Assembly (NCBI GenBank): GCA_947496145.1
Contig: CANMBS010000005.1
Coordinates: 147,744 to 211,743 of the forward strand
Direction of reading: 5' to 3'
From: an uncultured Pseudovibrio sp.
Lineage (GTDB): Bacteria; Pseudomonadota; Alphaproteobacteria; Rhizobiales; Stappiaceae
DNA length: 64,000 bases
Positions 53,172 through 62,761 of this stretch are shown here, piece by piece. Each line of letters starts with the position of its first letter. Position 1 is the first letter of the stretch. The notes under the pieces were generated by a model. That model worked only from the letters and a program-made list of their open reading frames with translations, was not told where the DNA came from and ran no database searches. The position numbers were made by a program, and so were the translations under genes.

Positions 53172-54284
53172 ATGGGCCCATTTCCACACGACGCAGGACC
53201 AGCTGAGATCACAGAAGAAAACCCCGCTGGCACCGACGGTTTCGAGTTTGTCGAATTCGCACACCCGGAACCGGAAAAGCTCGATACCCTGTTCCGCCGC
53301 ATGGGTTTTGAACCTGTGGCAAAGCACAAGAGCAAGAACATCACCGTCTACCGTCAGGGCGATGTGAACTACATCCTCAATGCAGAACCAGACAGTTTCG
53401 CAGCAGGCTTCATTGAAAAACATGGCCCTTGCGCTCCATCAATGGCATGGCGCGTTGTAGATGCACAGCAAGCTTTCGAACACGCCGTAAGCCGTGGGGC
53501 AGAACCCTACACAGGCACCGACAAAACCATTGATGCACCTGCCATTATGGGCATTGGCGGCTCCCTGCTCTACTTCATCGACAAGTACGGCGACAAAGGC
53601 TCAGCTTACTCAGAAGACTTCAACTGGCTGGGTGAAGCAGACGCCAAACCAGCCGGAAAGAGCTTCTATTACCTCGACCACCTGACCCATAACGTCTATC
53701 GCGGCAACATGGACAAGTGGTGGGCGTTCTACCGCGAGCTCTTCAACTTCAGGCAAATCCACTTCTTCGACATTGATGGCCGCATCACCGGCCTTGTCAG
53801 CCGCGCAATCACATCCCCGTGCGGCAAAATCCGCATTCCGCTGAACGAGTCCAAGGACGACACCAGCCAGATCGAAGAATACCTGAAGAAGTACAGGGGC
53901 GAAGGCATCCAGCACATTGCGGTCGGCACTGATGACATTTACGACGCCACCGACAGACTGGCAGAAGACGGCCTCAACTTCATGCCCGGCCCGCCACAGA
54001 CCTATTATGACCGCAGCGCCGAGCGCGTCCACGGCCACACCGAGCCACTCGACCGCATGGCCAGACACGGAATTCTCATTGACGGCGAAGGCGTTGTCGG
54101 CGGCGGCATGACCAAGATCCTGCTACAAATCTTCTCCAAAACCGTCATCGGCCCGATCTTCTTCGAGTTCATCCAGCGCAAAGGCGACGAAGGCTTCGGC
54201 GAAGGCAACTTCCGCGCCCTCTTCGAGAGCATAGAAGAAGACCAGATCCAACGCGGCGTCCTCAAACAGGATGCAGCGGAGTAA
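53172..54284 (+). CDS. hppD: 4-Hydroxyphenylpyruvate dioxygenase
   Basis: 370 aa from ATG 53172, preceded by GGAGG at 6 bp; the frame starts at 53154. Converts 4-hydroxyphenylpyruvate to homogentisate in tyrosine degradation; Fe(II), cytosolic. Two VOC repeats. Iron ligands: His in YYLDHLTHNV, His in GIQHIAVGTDDI and Glu in FFEFIQRKGDEGFGEGNF, the last being the family signature. Divergent from an Lrp-type regulator. hmgA and maiA are not in the window. Confidence 0.95.
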   Translation: MGPFPHDAGPAEITEENPAGTDGFEFVEFAHPEPEKLDTLFRRMGFEPVAKHKSKNITVYRQGDVNYILNAEPDSFAAGFIEKHGPCAPSMAWRVVDAQQAFEHAVSRGAEPYTGTDKTIDAPAIMGIGGSLLYFIDKYGDKGSAYSEDFNWLGEADAKPAGKSFYYLDHLTHNVYRGNMDKWWAFYRELFNFRQIHFFDIDGRITGLVSRAITSPCGKIRIPLNESKDDTSQIEEYLKKYRGEGIQHIAVGTDDIYDATDRLAEDGLNFMPGPPQTYYDRSAERVHGHTEPLDRMARHGILIDGEGVVGGGMTKILLQIFSKTVIGPIFFEFIQRKGDEGFGEGNFRALFESIEEDQIQRGVLKQDAAE

Positions 54285-54310
54285 CCCACGGGATTTGTGA
54301 GAGAAAGAAG

Positions 54311-54345
54311 GCCGGGAGCGTAGGGGGCAGCTCCCGGCTTTTTTT
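54311..54345 (+). terminator. Terminator of hppD
   Basis: GCCGGGAGC-gtagggggca-GCTCCCGGC with a 9-bp stem followed by TTTTTTT. Confidence 0.93.
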
Positions 54346-54587
54346 GCAAATCGCAGTGACACATCAACTTCTCCAACACGCCACAACTCAAAACAACCAT
54401 CACTAATAGTGTATTCCTATGAGCAGCAGATGCGCGGCCTGCTTCCAGTAGCTTCCAATTCAAGTTTCTCCCATCCAGCCAAAACTACCGCTTGAACGCG
54501 CAGGCACATTTAAACTATACTTAAACACTCATATTTAAAATATCGGGCGACTTTCAAATCGCCGGGCGTACGAGCGAGGCACCATTC
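54346..54587. other. Intergenic stretch before the Cys-rich gene
   Basis: No gene seen. It presumably contains the promoter of the gene at 54588. Confidence 0.3.
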
Positions 54588-55073
54588 ATGCACACCGGGG
54601 CAAATGATATCTATCTGGAACGACAGCCGGAAAGACTGGTTCTGGAAGGGTATCGCCGCTGGTCCGCCGGGTTTGAGACTGGCTCTATCGCTCCATGGGA
54701 AATGGCCTGGGACCTCTATAATGACGCCCTGGGCCACCACAACGGCGGACTGGCAATCAATAGCCTGTCCCAATACGTGCGCACCCTGAAGCGCTGTGCG
54801 ACCTGCCCGCTCCGGTCCTTCCCTTACGACTCCCAGCACCTGTGCATTGAAGAGTGCCTCACCATGGGCCTGATCGCAGGCTTGCAGAACGATGCAGACA
54901 CCGCAGCCCTCTGCCTGCAACACATCGCCTGCACACAGCGCTGCGAGGAAGTGGAACACGCAGCAGCAAACTTCGCCCAAACCCTGAAAGGCATGGGCCA
55001 GATCATGCTTCCGGTCCCGTCAAATGTGCTCACAGACATTTTGGAGAAAGCACGGGGCAAGAGCTTCCACTAA
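54588..55073 (+). CDS. Cysteine-rich protein of unknown function
   Basis: 161 aa, soluble, no signal peptide. Seven cysteines: KRCATCPL, then QHLCIEECLTMG, then ALCLQHIACTQRC, in CxxC, CxxxC and CxxxC spacings within residues 70-118. The pattern fits a metal or Fe-S site or a set of helical disulphides. Flanking parts are mostly helical (ERLVLEGYRRWSAGFETGS near 15; AAANFAQTLKGMGQIMLPV near 125). Stands alone downstream of hppD's terminator. I do not recognise the family. Confidence 0.6.
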   Translation: MHTGANDIYLERQPERLVLEGYRRWSAGFETGSIAPWEMAWDLYNDALGHHNGGLAINSLSQYVRTLKRCATCPLRSFPYDSQHLCIEECLTMGLIAGLQNDADTAALCLQHIACTQRCEEVEHAAANFAQTLKGMGQIMLPVPSNVLTDILEKARGKSFH

Positions 55074-55142
55074 GGCAAGCGGCGGCAATTATCACGTAGC
55101 TGTTTTCTTCGATGCCCCCGTATCCACCACAACTCTATCTAC

Positions 55143-55799
55143 CTAAGAGCACTCCAATGTACCCGTTGGCAGATCTCCATCCACTGTGTCAGGAACCTTC
55201 CACCACTGCCCCCAACGATAACTCCACGCCCAAAGTTCGTCTTCAACTTTGATCACAGCATGGAAGCTCCACTGCCATTCTCTGTTCGCATTGCGAATAC
55301 TCCAGAAAATGTTGTTCCTAGCTATGGATGTAACCGACCAATCTTTCGCGGTCAGACACATTCTTTTCCGGCTGACAACCTCTGCCGCAGCAAGGCTGGA
55401 CAAGACAACCGCAATACCGGTTATCGCCAAGACCCAGGACCTTGTCGGTTTAAATAGCGAAAGGAGAAAAAACGTTGAAGCTCCAACACTCAACGGAACA
55501 AGACTAGCCTGACCAAGAAAATCTAAAAAATCAATAAAATTGTACCATTCAAGTAACGGAGCGTAGGGCAGAAAAATCCAGAGAACTCCATAGCCGCCTG
55601 CCCTGATAACCCCAATCAAACCCACCACGATAGAAACTTGAATTGCAAAAAAGCCGATGCCTCTACCACTCACAACGATAGTTTTTCCATTCACATTAGC
55701 CATATCCCGGACCAGCAACCAAACCCAAAACACAGCACCAGCCAGCATCAATACTAACGAGGCACTCATTATGAGCGCATAAAAATTTGCGTCAGTCAT
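55143..55799 (-). CDS. Membrane protein of unknown function
   Basis: 218 aa with four probable membrane segments: near 8-28 (LIMSASLVLMLAGAVFWVWL), 46-75, 92-112 and 120-140. The C-terminal soluble part is Trp-rich (WSFHAVIKVEDELWAWSYRW, then GQWWKVP). Lower G+C than the neighbours. No family recognised. It lies between the Cys-rich gene and the SLC13-type transporter, on the minus strand. Confidence 0.5.
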   Translation of the reverse strand: MTDANFYALIMSASLVLMLAGAVFWVWLLVRDMANVNGKTIVVSGRGIGFFAIQVSIVVGLIGVIRAGGYGVLWIFLPYAPLLEWYNFIDFLDFLGQASLVPLSVGASTFFLLSLFKPTRSWVLAITGIAVVLSSLAAAEVVSRKRMCLTAKDWSVTSIARNNIFWSIRNANREWQWSFHAVIKVEDELWAWSYRWGQWWKVPDTVDGDLPTGTLECS

Positions 55800-55864
55800 A
55801 ACTTAATCGAAGCCAATTGAACTAATATATGCACTTGAGATGAACATACAAAATCACCCTAACC

Positions 55865-57136
55865 TCACCCTACCCCCAACCACGTCAATCCTGCAATCCA
55901 ACCATAGCTCACCATCACGCAGAACGCGGTGATTGGTAGCATCCACCAGCAAAACTGCCAGAAGGTGAAGGGTGTTGCACCAAACTTCTCCGCCTGCTGT
56001 ACCACAATAACGTTGCTCGCCGCTGAGATGATGAACAGGTTTCCCGCCACGGTGGAAATCACAGAGAGCATCATGAAGGTTCCCGTACTGCCGCCACCAT
56101 TCAGCAATTTCAGGTAAAGCTCCACAACAGGCACGTTGGAAAACAGCTGGCTCGCCCAGAAACTTACCAGTGCCGCAACAGTGAGGTCCGCCAGTTCTCC
56201 CCGTAGCGGTCCGAGCAGATATTGCAGGGAACCGGACTGGTAAAGCGCACCTGTAACGACGAACATGGCCACAAAGAAGATCAGTGTCGTCCAGTCCACC
56301 TCGCGGAGCACCCGCAAACGCTCATCCCCTGCCAGATAAATCGGCAAGCAACACAAAAGCCCGACCCAGCCAAACGGCAGCGGGCCAAGGTCAAAGTAGG
56401 TCCTCCCTAAACTGTCCCCCGTGATGATCCCCAGTAGCAGCACAACGGAAACCACCGCAGGCCATTGCCGCCGGCTCACCTCAAGCGCTTCAGCCTGTGT
56501 CTCCACCTCTTCAGAAACCAACACGCTTGCATCCGCTCCATTCTTCTTCACCAGCCGATGAAAGCGAACGAACACGGCAATCAGGCTGATCACACCGGGC
56601 ACCAGCGCCCACACGATAAAGGTCGCCAGCATATTGGGGAAATTCGCGGCATTCACCACCAGAATATTCTGCGGGTTCCCAACCGGCGATACCATAGACC
56701 CAACCGTCACCGCCGCACATAGCGCCACCAGCACCACAGCCAGCTTCCACCTGAACGCACGGCTTAAGATAATCGCGATGGGCACACCAATCACCGCCGC
56801 CGCATCATTGGTCAGCACTGCCGCACAGATCGCAGAGGCCGCAATAAACCACAGCAGCACCCACCCCGCATGCGCCCGCTTCAGCAACAATCCGGCAATT
56901 TCTTGAGAAAGGCCAGTGTCATAGAGTGACGAGGCAATGCTGAACACGGCAAACAGATAGAAAATCAGTTGCCAGTCCACCGCATGAAAAGCGGCAGAAA
57001 CCGTCATTTCGCCCAGTAGCAGCAATACAACCGCCCCTGCCAGCATGATGTGCCAGATCCGCACCATAGGCGGCAACCACTGGCGAATTGCAATTGCGAG
57101 AAAGATAAGGGCCGAAACACCCAGGGAGACCGACAT
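55865..57136 (-). CDS. SLC13/ArsB-superfamily ion transporter
   Basis: 423 aa, about 11 membrane segments in two inverted halves. The re-entrant motifs of the ion-transporter superfamily are visible: AVLTNDAAAVIGVPIAIIL in the first half and LFSNVPVVELYLKLL with FIISAASNVIVVQQAE in the second. It transports an anion or dicarboxylate, or exchanges Na+/H+ as in NhaD; sequence alone does not decide. VGSMVSPVGNPQNILV is also characteristic. Divergent from the MFS gene. Confidence 0.82.
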   Translation of the reverse strand: MSVSLGVSALIFLAIAIRQWLPPMVRIWHIMLAGAVVLLLLGEMTVSAAFHAVDWQLIFYLFAVFSIASSLYDTGLSQEIAGLLLKRAHAGWVLLWFIAASAICAAVLTNDAAAVIGVPIAIILSRAFRWKLAVVLVALCAAVTVGSMVSPVGNPQNILVVNAANFPNMLATFIVWALVPGVISLIAVFVRFHRLVKKNGADASVLVSEEVETQAEALEVSRRQWPAVVSVVLLLGIITGDSLGRTYFDLGPLPFGWVGLLCCLPIYLAGDERLRVLREVDWTTLIFFVAMFVVTGALYQSGSLQYLLGPLRGELADLTVAALVSFWASQLFSNVPVVELYLKLLNGGGSTGTFMMLSVISTVAGNLFIISAASNVIVVQQAEKFGATPFTFWQFCWWMLPITAFCVMVSYGWIAGLTWLGVG

Positions 57137-57265
57137 GCCTCACCCTATCCTGCACGGTTTGATGGGCACTTAATGCAAGCAACCACAATCGAGCGAAATC
57201 CTTGCAGGCTTGGTGAGACCTCTCACCTATCCTCGGCACAATCAGCAAAGTAAAACAGGTTTCCC

Positions 57266-58504
57266 ATGAAGCTCAACCGCGCCATGCTCAGCACCAACTT
57301 TTTCGCTGGTGATGTAGTGGGCGGCATCGGGCCTTATCTGGCGATCTATCTGCTCACCGGCCTGCACTGGTCCCCCGGCAATATCGGCTTTGCACTCGCC
57401 ATCGGCTCCCTCACCACGGTCGCCCTGCAAACCCCAGCAGGTGCGTTTATCGATAGTACCCGCAGCAAACGCCTTCTGCTGGCCTCCTGCGCATTACTCA
57501 TCGGGCTTGCCACACTCTCAATTCTGCTGTTCTCGCAATACCCGGTGGTGATCTACATCGCCCAGATCTTCATGGGCGCTGCCGTTGCTTTCGTCGGCCC
57601 CTGCATTGCAGCAATCACCCTCGGCATCTCAGGACCTGAGCATTTTACCGTTCAGATGGGAGCCAATCAGGCCGCAAATCACGCTGGCAATGTGTTCGCA
57701 GCCATTTTGGGCGCGGGCCTCGCTCTCTGGATTTCAGCGGAAGGCGTCTTCTGGCTGGTGGCTATGATGGCCGTGGGCATGGCAATCAGTATCGGCATGG
57801 TCAAAGGTTCTGCCATCAGCCACAATGCGGCCCGTGGCGGCCTCCACCATACACCCGGCGACGGAGACACCCCCTCCGCGATTGGCACCATACTGGCAGA
57901 TAAACGCCTTCTCATACTGGTGCTCTGCGTGTTCATGTTCCACTTCGCCAACGCCGCCATGCTACCACTGGTCGGGCAAAAGCTCTCCGTTAATTCCAAC
58001 GTCAACATCGGCATCGCGTTTGCCGCAGCCTGCATCATCATCGCCCAGTTCTGGATGACAATCCTCGCTCTCATCTGCGCTGCAAAAGCGGATATCTGGG
58101 GCCGCAAGCCCCTCTTCCTGCTGGCTTTCTTCATCCTGCCCATTCGCGGGCTTTTATTCATGTGGCTGGACGATCCGGTCGCGCTGATCTCAGTGCAGTC
58201 TCTGGATGGAATCGCCAACGGCATCTTCGGGGTCATCATCCTGCTTATCGCAGCAGACCTCACCCACGGCACAGGCCGTTTTAATCTTGTTCAGGGGGCT
58301 CTTGCCGCAGTTGTGGGAATCGGCTCTGCCGCCTCCAATCTTCTGGCAGAAGAAATCGTGCAATTCTTCGGCTATGCCCCTGCCTTCATAACCCTCGCCA
58401 TTCTCGCCCTGACTGGCGGTTTCATGTACCTGACACTCATGCCGGAAACTTTGCCCGCTAAAAAACAGGCAGATGATGCTACAGCACTGCAAAACACAAA
58501 CTGA
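57266..58504 (+). CDS. MFS transporter
   Basis: 412 aa, twelve membrane segments. The loop 2-3 signature is diverged (GAFIDSTRSKRLL), with a second-half counterpart AKADIWGRKPLF near 272. A central cytoplasmic loop lies around residues 185-210 (HNAARGGLHHTPGDGDTPSA). Substrate unknown; drug-resistance type is possible. It is followed after 145 bp by a ROK regulator gene on the same strand. Confidence 0.85.
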   Translation: MKLNRAMLSTNFFAGDVVGGIGPYLAIYLLTGLHWSPGNIGFALAIGSLTTVALQTPAGAFIDSTRSKRLLLASCALLIGLATLSILLFSQYPVVIYIAQIFMGAAVAFVGPCIAAITLGISGPEHFTVQMGANQAANHAGNVFAAILGAGLALWISAEGVFWLVAMMAVGMAISIGMVKGSAISHNAARGGLHHTPGDGDTPSAIGTILADKRLLILVLCVFMFHFANAAMLPLVGQKLSVNSNVNIGIAFAAACIIIAQFWMTILALICAAKADIWGRKPLFLLAFFILPIRGLLFMWLDDPVALISVQSLDGIANGIFGVIILLIAADLTHGTGRFNLVQGALAAVVGIGSAASNLLAEEIVQFFGYAPAFITLAILALTGGFMYLTLMPETLPAKKQADDATALQNTN

Positions 58505-58648
58505 AACTTACGATTAGGTCACTTCTACTTTCGGGTAAAAATACTGTTTTCTGCAACTCTGCCTTTGTCTATTGCCTGTCAAATATTTATGCTTATCCAG
58601 TCAGATAAATGAACCCGCAGCAAATGCGGGACGCAGGTCAGAATTCAG

Positions 58649-59857
58649 ATGATCGAAAAAGCAAGCAAAGAGCAGGTTCGTCGCCAAAACCGGTTCGTAG
58701 TGTTATCCACCCTGCGCCGTCACACCACTCTTGCTCGCGTAGACCTTGGCCGCTTAACCGGCCTGTCACTGGCAGCTGTCACCTCCATCACCGCAGACCT
58801 GAAAGATCGCGGATTGATCGCAGAGGTGGAGGTACAGCCCAACGCCTCAGCAAACACCAGAGGCCGCCCGCGCACCTATCTGCGCCTGCGCGATGATGTG
58901 GCCCACGTCATCACCGTTAAGCTTTCGGTGGACCGTGTCTCTCTGGCACTGGTGGATTACACCGGCACCCAGCACGCCGAAGCCAAGTTCATGGTGGAAT
59001 CCTCCGATATGGGAGGCGACGCCTTCATCGCTCTGCTGGCCCGCGAAATCAAAGCACTCATGAAGTCAGAGCCACTGCGTGCCCGCAGTGTCATGGAAAT
59101 CACCGTGGCAACACAAGGCATCGTCGGCAAGCGCAACGGCTCTATCATCTGGTCCCCCACCATTGCAGAGCGGCAAGTAGAACTAACCGCCAAGCTTTCC
59201 AAAACCCTTGGCATCACCTGCACACTCTATAACGACACCAACATGATTGCCGAAGCCCTGCACCGGCAGGATACCGAAAAGTACAGCGGTAACTTTGTGG
59301 TGGTCTATATCGACCGTGGCGTCGGCATGGGCATCTTCATCAAAAACGCCCTTTATCGCGGAGAAACCGGAGCCGCCGCCGAATACGGCCACTCCCCCTT
59401 CACCCCCGATGGTGCTGCATGCAGATGCGGAAAAAAGGGATGTCTGGAAGCTTACATCGCCGACTACGCGCTCTATCGCGAAGCACAAAAGCTACCGAAG
59501 GAAACCGCGCCTTCCGCCATGTTCTACGGCCCGGAATACATCCAGAACCTGCGCGAAAAAGCCCGCGAAGGCAACGCACAGGCACAAAAGGTATTCACCG
59601 ACGCAGGCTTCGCTCTGGGCGTCAGCCTCGCCCGCACCATCTCCCTGCTGGATCCCAGCCGCATCGTCCTCACTGGCAAGGCAATGCAAGCCTATGATCT
59701 GTTCAAACACGGCATGAACATGGGACTGGAAAGCGGACTGCTTGCCCCTATTCTGGATTCCGTAAATCTGGAAGTGCTGCCATGGGATGAAGACTTCATC
59801 CTTCAGGGCCTTCTCATCAAGGCGCTAAAACATCTGGACGAAGCGCTGGTGCATTAA
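58649..59857 (+). CDS. ROK-family transcriptional regulator
   Basis: 402 aa, NagC/Mlc type. The N-terminal helix-turn-helix lies at about 8-70 (FVVLSTLRRHTTLARVDLGR, then LTGLSLAAVTSITADLKDRG). The ROK sugar-kinase-like domain follows: VVYIDRGVGMGIFIKNALYR with the ROK signature, EYGHSPFTPDGAACRCGKKG with the zinc-binding His and Cys residues, and CLEAYIADYAL. It likely binds a sugar or sugar phosphate. Located directly after an MFS gene, which could be under its control. Ends at a bidirectional terminator shared with bioY. Confidence 0.9.
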   Translation: MIEKASKEQVRRQNRFVVLSTLRRHTTLARVDLGRLTGLSLAAVTSITADLKDRGLIAEVEVQPNASANTRGRPRTYLRLRDDVAHVITVKLSVDRVSLALVDYTGTQHAEAKFMVESSDMGGDAFIALLAREIKALMKSEPLRARSVMEITVATQGIVGKRNGSIIWSPTIAERQVELTAKLSKTLGITCTLYNDTNMIAEALHRQDTEKYSGNFVVVYIDRGVGMGIFIKNALYRGETGAAAEYGHSPFTPDGAACRCGKKGCLEAYIADYALYREAQKLPKETAPSAMFYGPEYIQNLREKAREGNAQAQKVFTDAGFALGVSLARTISLLDPSRIVLTGKAMQAYDLFKHGMNMGLESGLLAPILDSVNLEVLPWDEDFILQGLLIKALKHLDEALVH

Positions 59858-59858
59858 A

Positions 59859-59885
59859 AAAGCCAGCCTCATCAGGGCTGGCTTT
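59859..59885. terminator. Bidirectional terminator between ROK gene and bioY
   Basis: AAAGCCAGCC-N7-GGCTGGCTTT, a 10-bp perfect stem with A/T ends on both sides, between two convergent genes. Confidence 0.9.
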
Positions 59886-59908
59886 CTCTTAATTACAAAA
59901 AAGAGCGC

Positions 59909-60469
59909 TTAGCTGCGTGTCGCTATTGCAGAAGGCAGCCCCCGCGCAACGGTCCGCACCACAATCGCGGCCAGAACGACCTTTATCAGGTCACCCGGAA
60001 TAAACGGCAGGCTGCCAACCATCACGGCTTTTTCGAGCGTCAGGCCAGCTTTATAAGCCAGCACAGGTACGCCAAGTGCATGCACCACAACAATGCCGCC
60101 AACAACACCAGCAACACAGGCAGCAACCACAACATTCACGTTACGCATTGCCTGCATGATCGCACCAACAACAATGGCCCCCACAAAATAGCCCGCCAGA
60201 TAACCAGCGGTTGGGCCATAAAACATACCGATACCACCACGGCCACCAGCGAGGAACGGCAGGCCAAGAGCGACAAGGAACAGCAGCAAAGCAACGGCAA
60301 GCCCACCACGAACCGGACCAAGCATCATGCCAGCCAGCATAACACCAAGAGATTGCGCGGTAATTGGAATACCGCCAGCCAGACCCAACTCAATCTTGGG
60401 CACTAGACCCAGAGCAGCAATCAAAGCCGCATAAAATGCAATCTGAACAAGAGAACGATCACTGGACAT
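59909..60469 (-). CDS. bioY: Biotin ECF transporter S component
   Basis: 186 aa from ATG 60469, with AGGA about 6 bp upstream; a start at 60475 is also possible. BioY binds biotin in the membrane: VPKIELGLAGGIPITAQSLG near 25, LPFLAGGRGGIGMFYGPTAG with the BioY signature near 75, and FIPGDLIKVVLAAIV near 165. Six membrane segments. Last gene of bioMNY, overlapping or abutting the bioN stop. Confidence 0.94.
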   Translation of the reverse strand: MSSDRSLVQIAFYAALIAALGLVPKIELGLAGGIPITAQSLGVMLAGMMLGPVRGGLAVALLLFLVALGLPFLAGGRGGIGMFYGPTAGYLAGYFVGAIVVGAIMQAMRNVNVVVAACVAGVVGGIVVVHALGVPVLAYKAGLTLEKAVMVGSLPFIPGDLIKVVLAAIVVRTVARGLPSAIATRS

Positions 60470-60476
60470 TGTCATC

Positions 60477-61097
60477 CTAACTTTTGTTTTCGCCGCTAAA
60501 CCCGTCAGCCCCACCACGGGCTGTCAGAGCTTCGGCAACATGATCTGTCATTTTAATCGCGTGCAACGCAAATGGAGCAAGCAAGCGCCAACTGTTGGCT
60601 CTGGCTGTTCTGGCTTTATACGCTTCTTGCAAAGACGCATAAACCGCCAGCAGTATCGGAACAAACCGGATAACCAATGCAACTGCCAGCGAGACGCGCC
60701 GTGGGGAGATGCCAAACACACGCAGAGGCCGGAACAGCGGCTCCACCGCATCCATCAAGGCCTCCATACGGGTCGTTATACTAATAAAATTAGCAAGAAG
60801 CACCATCGCCAATAGGCGCAGCACAGCAATAATGCCCTGCTCAATGTCACCCAGAAACACATGCACCAGAAAGATAATTGCCATCATCCAGAGCAGCGGG
60901 CGCACCGCCTTCAGCTTCTCAAGCCCCTGCTTGCCAAGGCTCCCGTAAAGCCCCACCACAAACACAAGCAGTAAGGCAGAAAACCAAAGCGTGTTAAACG
61001 GGATAATCAGCAGGCTCAGCACAAACAGAAACACCAGCTTTGCACGAGCGGAAAGCTTATGCGCCCAGCTGCCACCTGCCATGTATAGGGAGATCAT
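60477..61097 (-). CDS. bioN: Biotin ECF transporter T component
   Basis: 206 aa CbiQ-like transmembrane coupling protein with four or five membrane segments. ALVIRFVPILLAVYASLQEAYKARTARANS carries the conserved coupling helix in the C-half (shown in overlap near 140-170: LQEAYKARTARANSW, then EALTARGGADGF). The Ala-Arg motifs (ARA, ARG) contact the ATPase. It overlaps the bioM stop by 4 bp. Confidence 0.92.
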   Translation of the reverse strand: MISLYMAGGSWAHKLSARAKLVFLFVLSLLIIPFNTLWFSALLLVFVVGLYGSLGKQGLEKLKAVRPLLWMMAIIFLVHVFLGDIEQGIIAVLRLLAMVLLANFISITTRMEALMDAVEPLFRPLRVFGISPRRVSLAVALVIRFVPILLAVYASLQEAYKARTARANSWRLLAPFALHAIKMTDHVAEALTARGGADGFSGENKS

Positions 61098-61825
61098 AGC
61101 CCCGCAGCCCCCTCAAAATGAAGGTCGGCACCAGAAAGCTCATGCTCCTGATAGGCCGCAAGCACATCCTCAGCCTTGCCACACTGCCTGATCTTGCCAT
61201 CCTCAATCCAGAGCACCTTGTCATAATCACTCAGCGCATCCAGCTCATGGCTCACAAAGATAATCTGCTGATCCAGCTTCTCCAGCTTGCGCCGCAGCGC
61301 CGCCCGCGTGCGCAGATCCAGACTGGAAAACGGCTCATCCAGCACCAGCAACTTCGGCTCCATGATGAGCACCGCCAGAATACAGATCAGCTGCTTCTGT
61401 CCTTCAGAAAGCTCATGAACAGGCCGCTCCGCCAGCACCTCAATGCCATGTTCTTTAAGCAGAGCAAGGCCCTGCACCTTTGCATCCGCCTTGCTTACGC
61501 CAATCTGGCGAAGCCCAAAACTCAGCTCTTCCAATGCAGTAGGAAAGATCAACTGATGATCCGGGTTCTGAAACACAAACCCCGTCACCCGCGCCAGCTT
61601 CTTCGCCCCTTCTTCAGCACAAACACCATGAACCATCAAGGCCCCCGCACTCACCGGCAGCAACCCATTCAGGCTGCGCACAAGCGTAGATTTACCAGAG
61701 CCGTTACGACCAATAACCCCAACCCTCTGCTCCGGCAGTTGGACAGTCAGATCACTGATGATCACCGCACCACCGCGCTCAATGGAAACATGGTCAAAGC
61801 TGATTGTTTTTGAAGTCTCGTTCAC
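61094..61825 (-). CDS. bioM: Biotin ECF transporter ATPase
   Basis: 243 aa CbiO-type ATPase. Walker A GRNGSGKSTLVRSLN, Q-loop VFQNPDHQLIFPT, signature HELSEGQKQLICILA, Walker B LLVLDEPFSSLD and the switch His in VSHELDAL. Energises BioNY, or BioY alone. First gene of the unit. I found no clear BioR box (TTATNNATAA type) upstream. Confidence 0.93.
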   Translation of the reverse strand: MNETSKTISFDHVSIERGGAVIISDLTVQLPEQRVGVIGRNGSGKSTLVRSLNGLLPVSAGALMVHGVCAEEGAKKLARVTGFVFQNPDHQLIFPTALEELSFGLRQIGVSKADAKVQGLALLKEHGIEVLAERPVHELSEGQKQLICILAVLIMEPKLLVLDEPFSSLDLRTRAALRRKLEKLDQQIIFVSHELDALSDYDKVLWIEDGKIRQCGKAEDVLAAYQEHELSGADLHFEGAAGL

Positions 61826-61925
61826 GCCGCATTATCGCCTGTCAAAGGAGTTGCCTCCCTAATACACAAAGCTGCAAACCCACGCCATAAATATATCGGT
61901 CAAGCAGCAGTCCCAGCAAAAGCAC

Positions 61926-62450
61926 TCAGGAAGCCAGTACGTCCCTCAAGGAGGCCAACCACATTTTCACTTCCGCAGATACCTTCGAATGATCAAGCCT
62001 CTCAAAGGTATCCCAACTCCACCCATCCTCGGGGCAAAGCTCCTTCAAAAATGCATGCAGCTCTTGTCGCTTACCTTCTGGCAGCGGCAGGTTAGCTGCA
62101 TGTTTCAACAGTAACACCTGCTCCTGAAGCCGCAAAAACACCCAGAAGGCTTCCATCATGGGCCGCAGCAAATGCGGCTTCGATTGCCAGGTACTTCCAG
62201 AAAACAAATCCTGCGTCACAATCGGCCCGGCTCCATGACAATGAAACTGCACACAGCCCTTGTAACCACTCGTCGCCAGTTCAGAATGAATGCGGCATAA
62301 CCCGCAACTCTCCAAATTCCGGCAGGGCTCACCAGCCGCCTTATCAAAGGGAAAAACACTGGACCGATCAAACGCCAGCGCCACACAACACAGCGCCGCA
62401 CACTTCTCACAGTCAGCCTTCAGCCGGTCTTCAAGCCTCTCTAAATCCAT
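61926..62450 (-). CDS. Cysteine-cluster protein of unknown function
   Basis: 174 aa, soluble. The N-terminal half has about 10 cysteines: CEKCAALCCVALAF, PCRNLESCGLCRIHSELATS and YKGCVQFHCHGAGP. The order C-x2-C-x3-CC ... C ... C-x2-C-x2-H ... C resembles YkgJ-type zinc/Fe-S cluster proteins and the N-terminal part of some alphaproteobacterial pentapeptide-repeat proteins. No pentapeptide repeats are present here. The C-terminal half is helical. Function unknown. Follows bioMNY on the same strand but upstream of its start. Confidence 0.65.
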   Translation of the reverse strand: MDLERLEDRLKADCEKCAALCCVALAFDRSSVFPFDKAAGEPCRNLESCGLCRIHSELATSGYKGCVQFHCHGAGPIVTQDLFSGSTWQSKPHLLRPMMEAFWVFLRLQEQVLLLKHAANLPLPEGKRQELHAFLKELCPEDGWSWDTFERLDHSKVSAEVKMWLASLRDVLAS

Positions 62451-62604
62451 AGCGCCTTATTGACATAAAACACCAGAAAACGAAAGCAATCTGAAGTTTC
62501 GGAGAAAAAGCCCATAAGCCGTAACCGCAACAACCATAGATTACCCCATGCACCAGCGGGGGGAATAACTTTCCTCGGGGCTTTTCGCGTCAGACAGCAC
62601 GAAA

Positions 62605-62652
62605 GCGGGCATAAGATTCCTCACAAAATCCACGTGGTAAACTTATGCCCGC
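62605..62652. repeat. 11-bp perfect inverted repeat, 26-bp spacer
   Basis: GCGGGCATAAG (62605-62615) and CTTATGCCCGC (62642-62652). There is no T-run, so it is not an obvious terminator; it could be the ends of a small element or a paired operator. Confidence 0.65.
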
Positions 62653-62761
62653 AGCCAAATTCTATGATATCCCGCCAGCCTCAAAACCAGCCACTTCCAA
62701 CTCAAATCTTTTACCGCAACATCAGCCGGACAATATTCATTTGTGCACCGCAGCATCTGGC

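Noticed and set aside
61826..61925. Possible BioR box upstream of bioM
   Set aside because: No TTAT-N2-ATAA match; the nearest A/T-rich string is not symmetrical.
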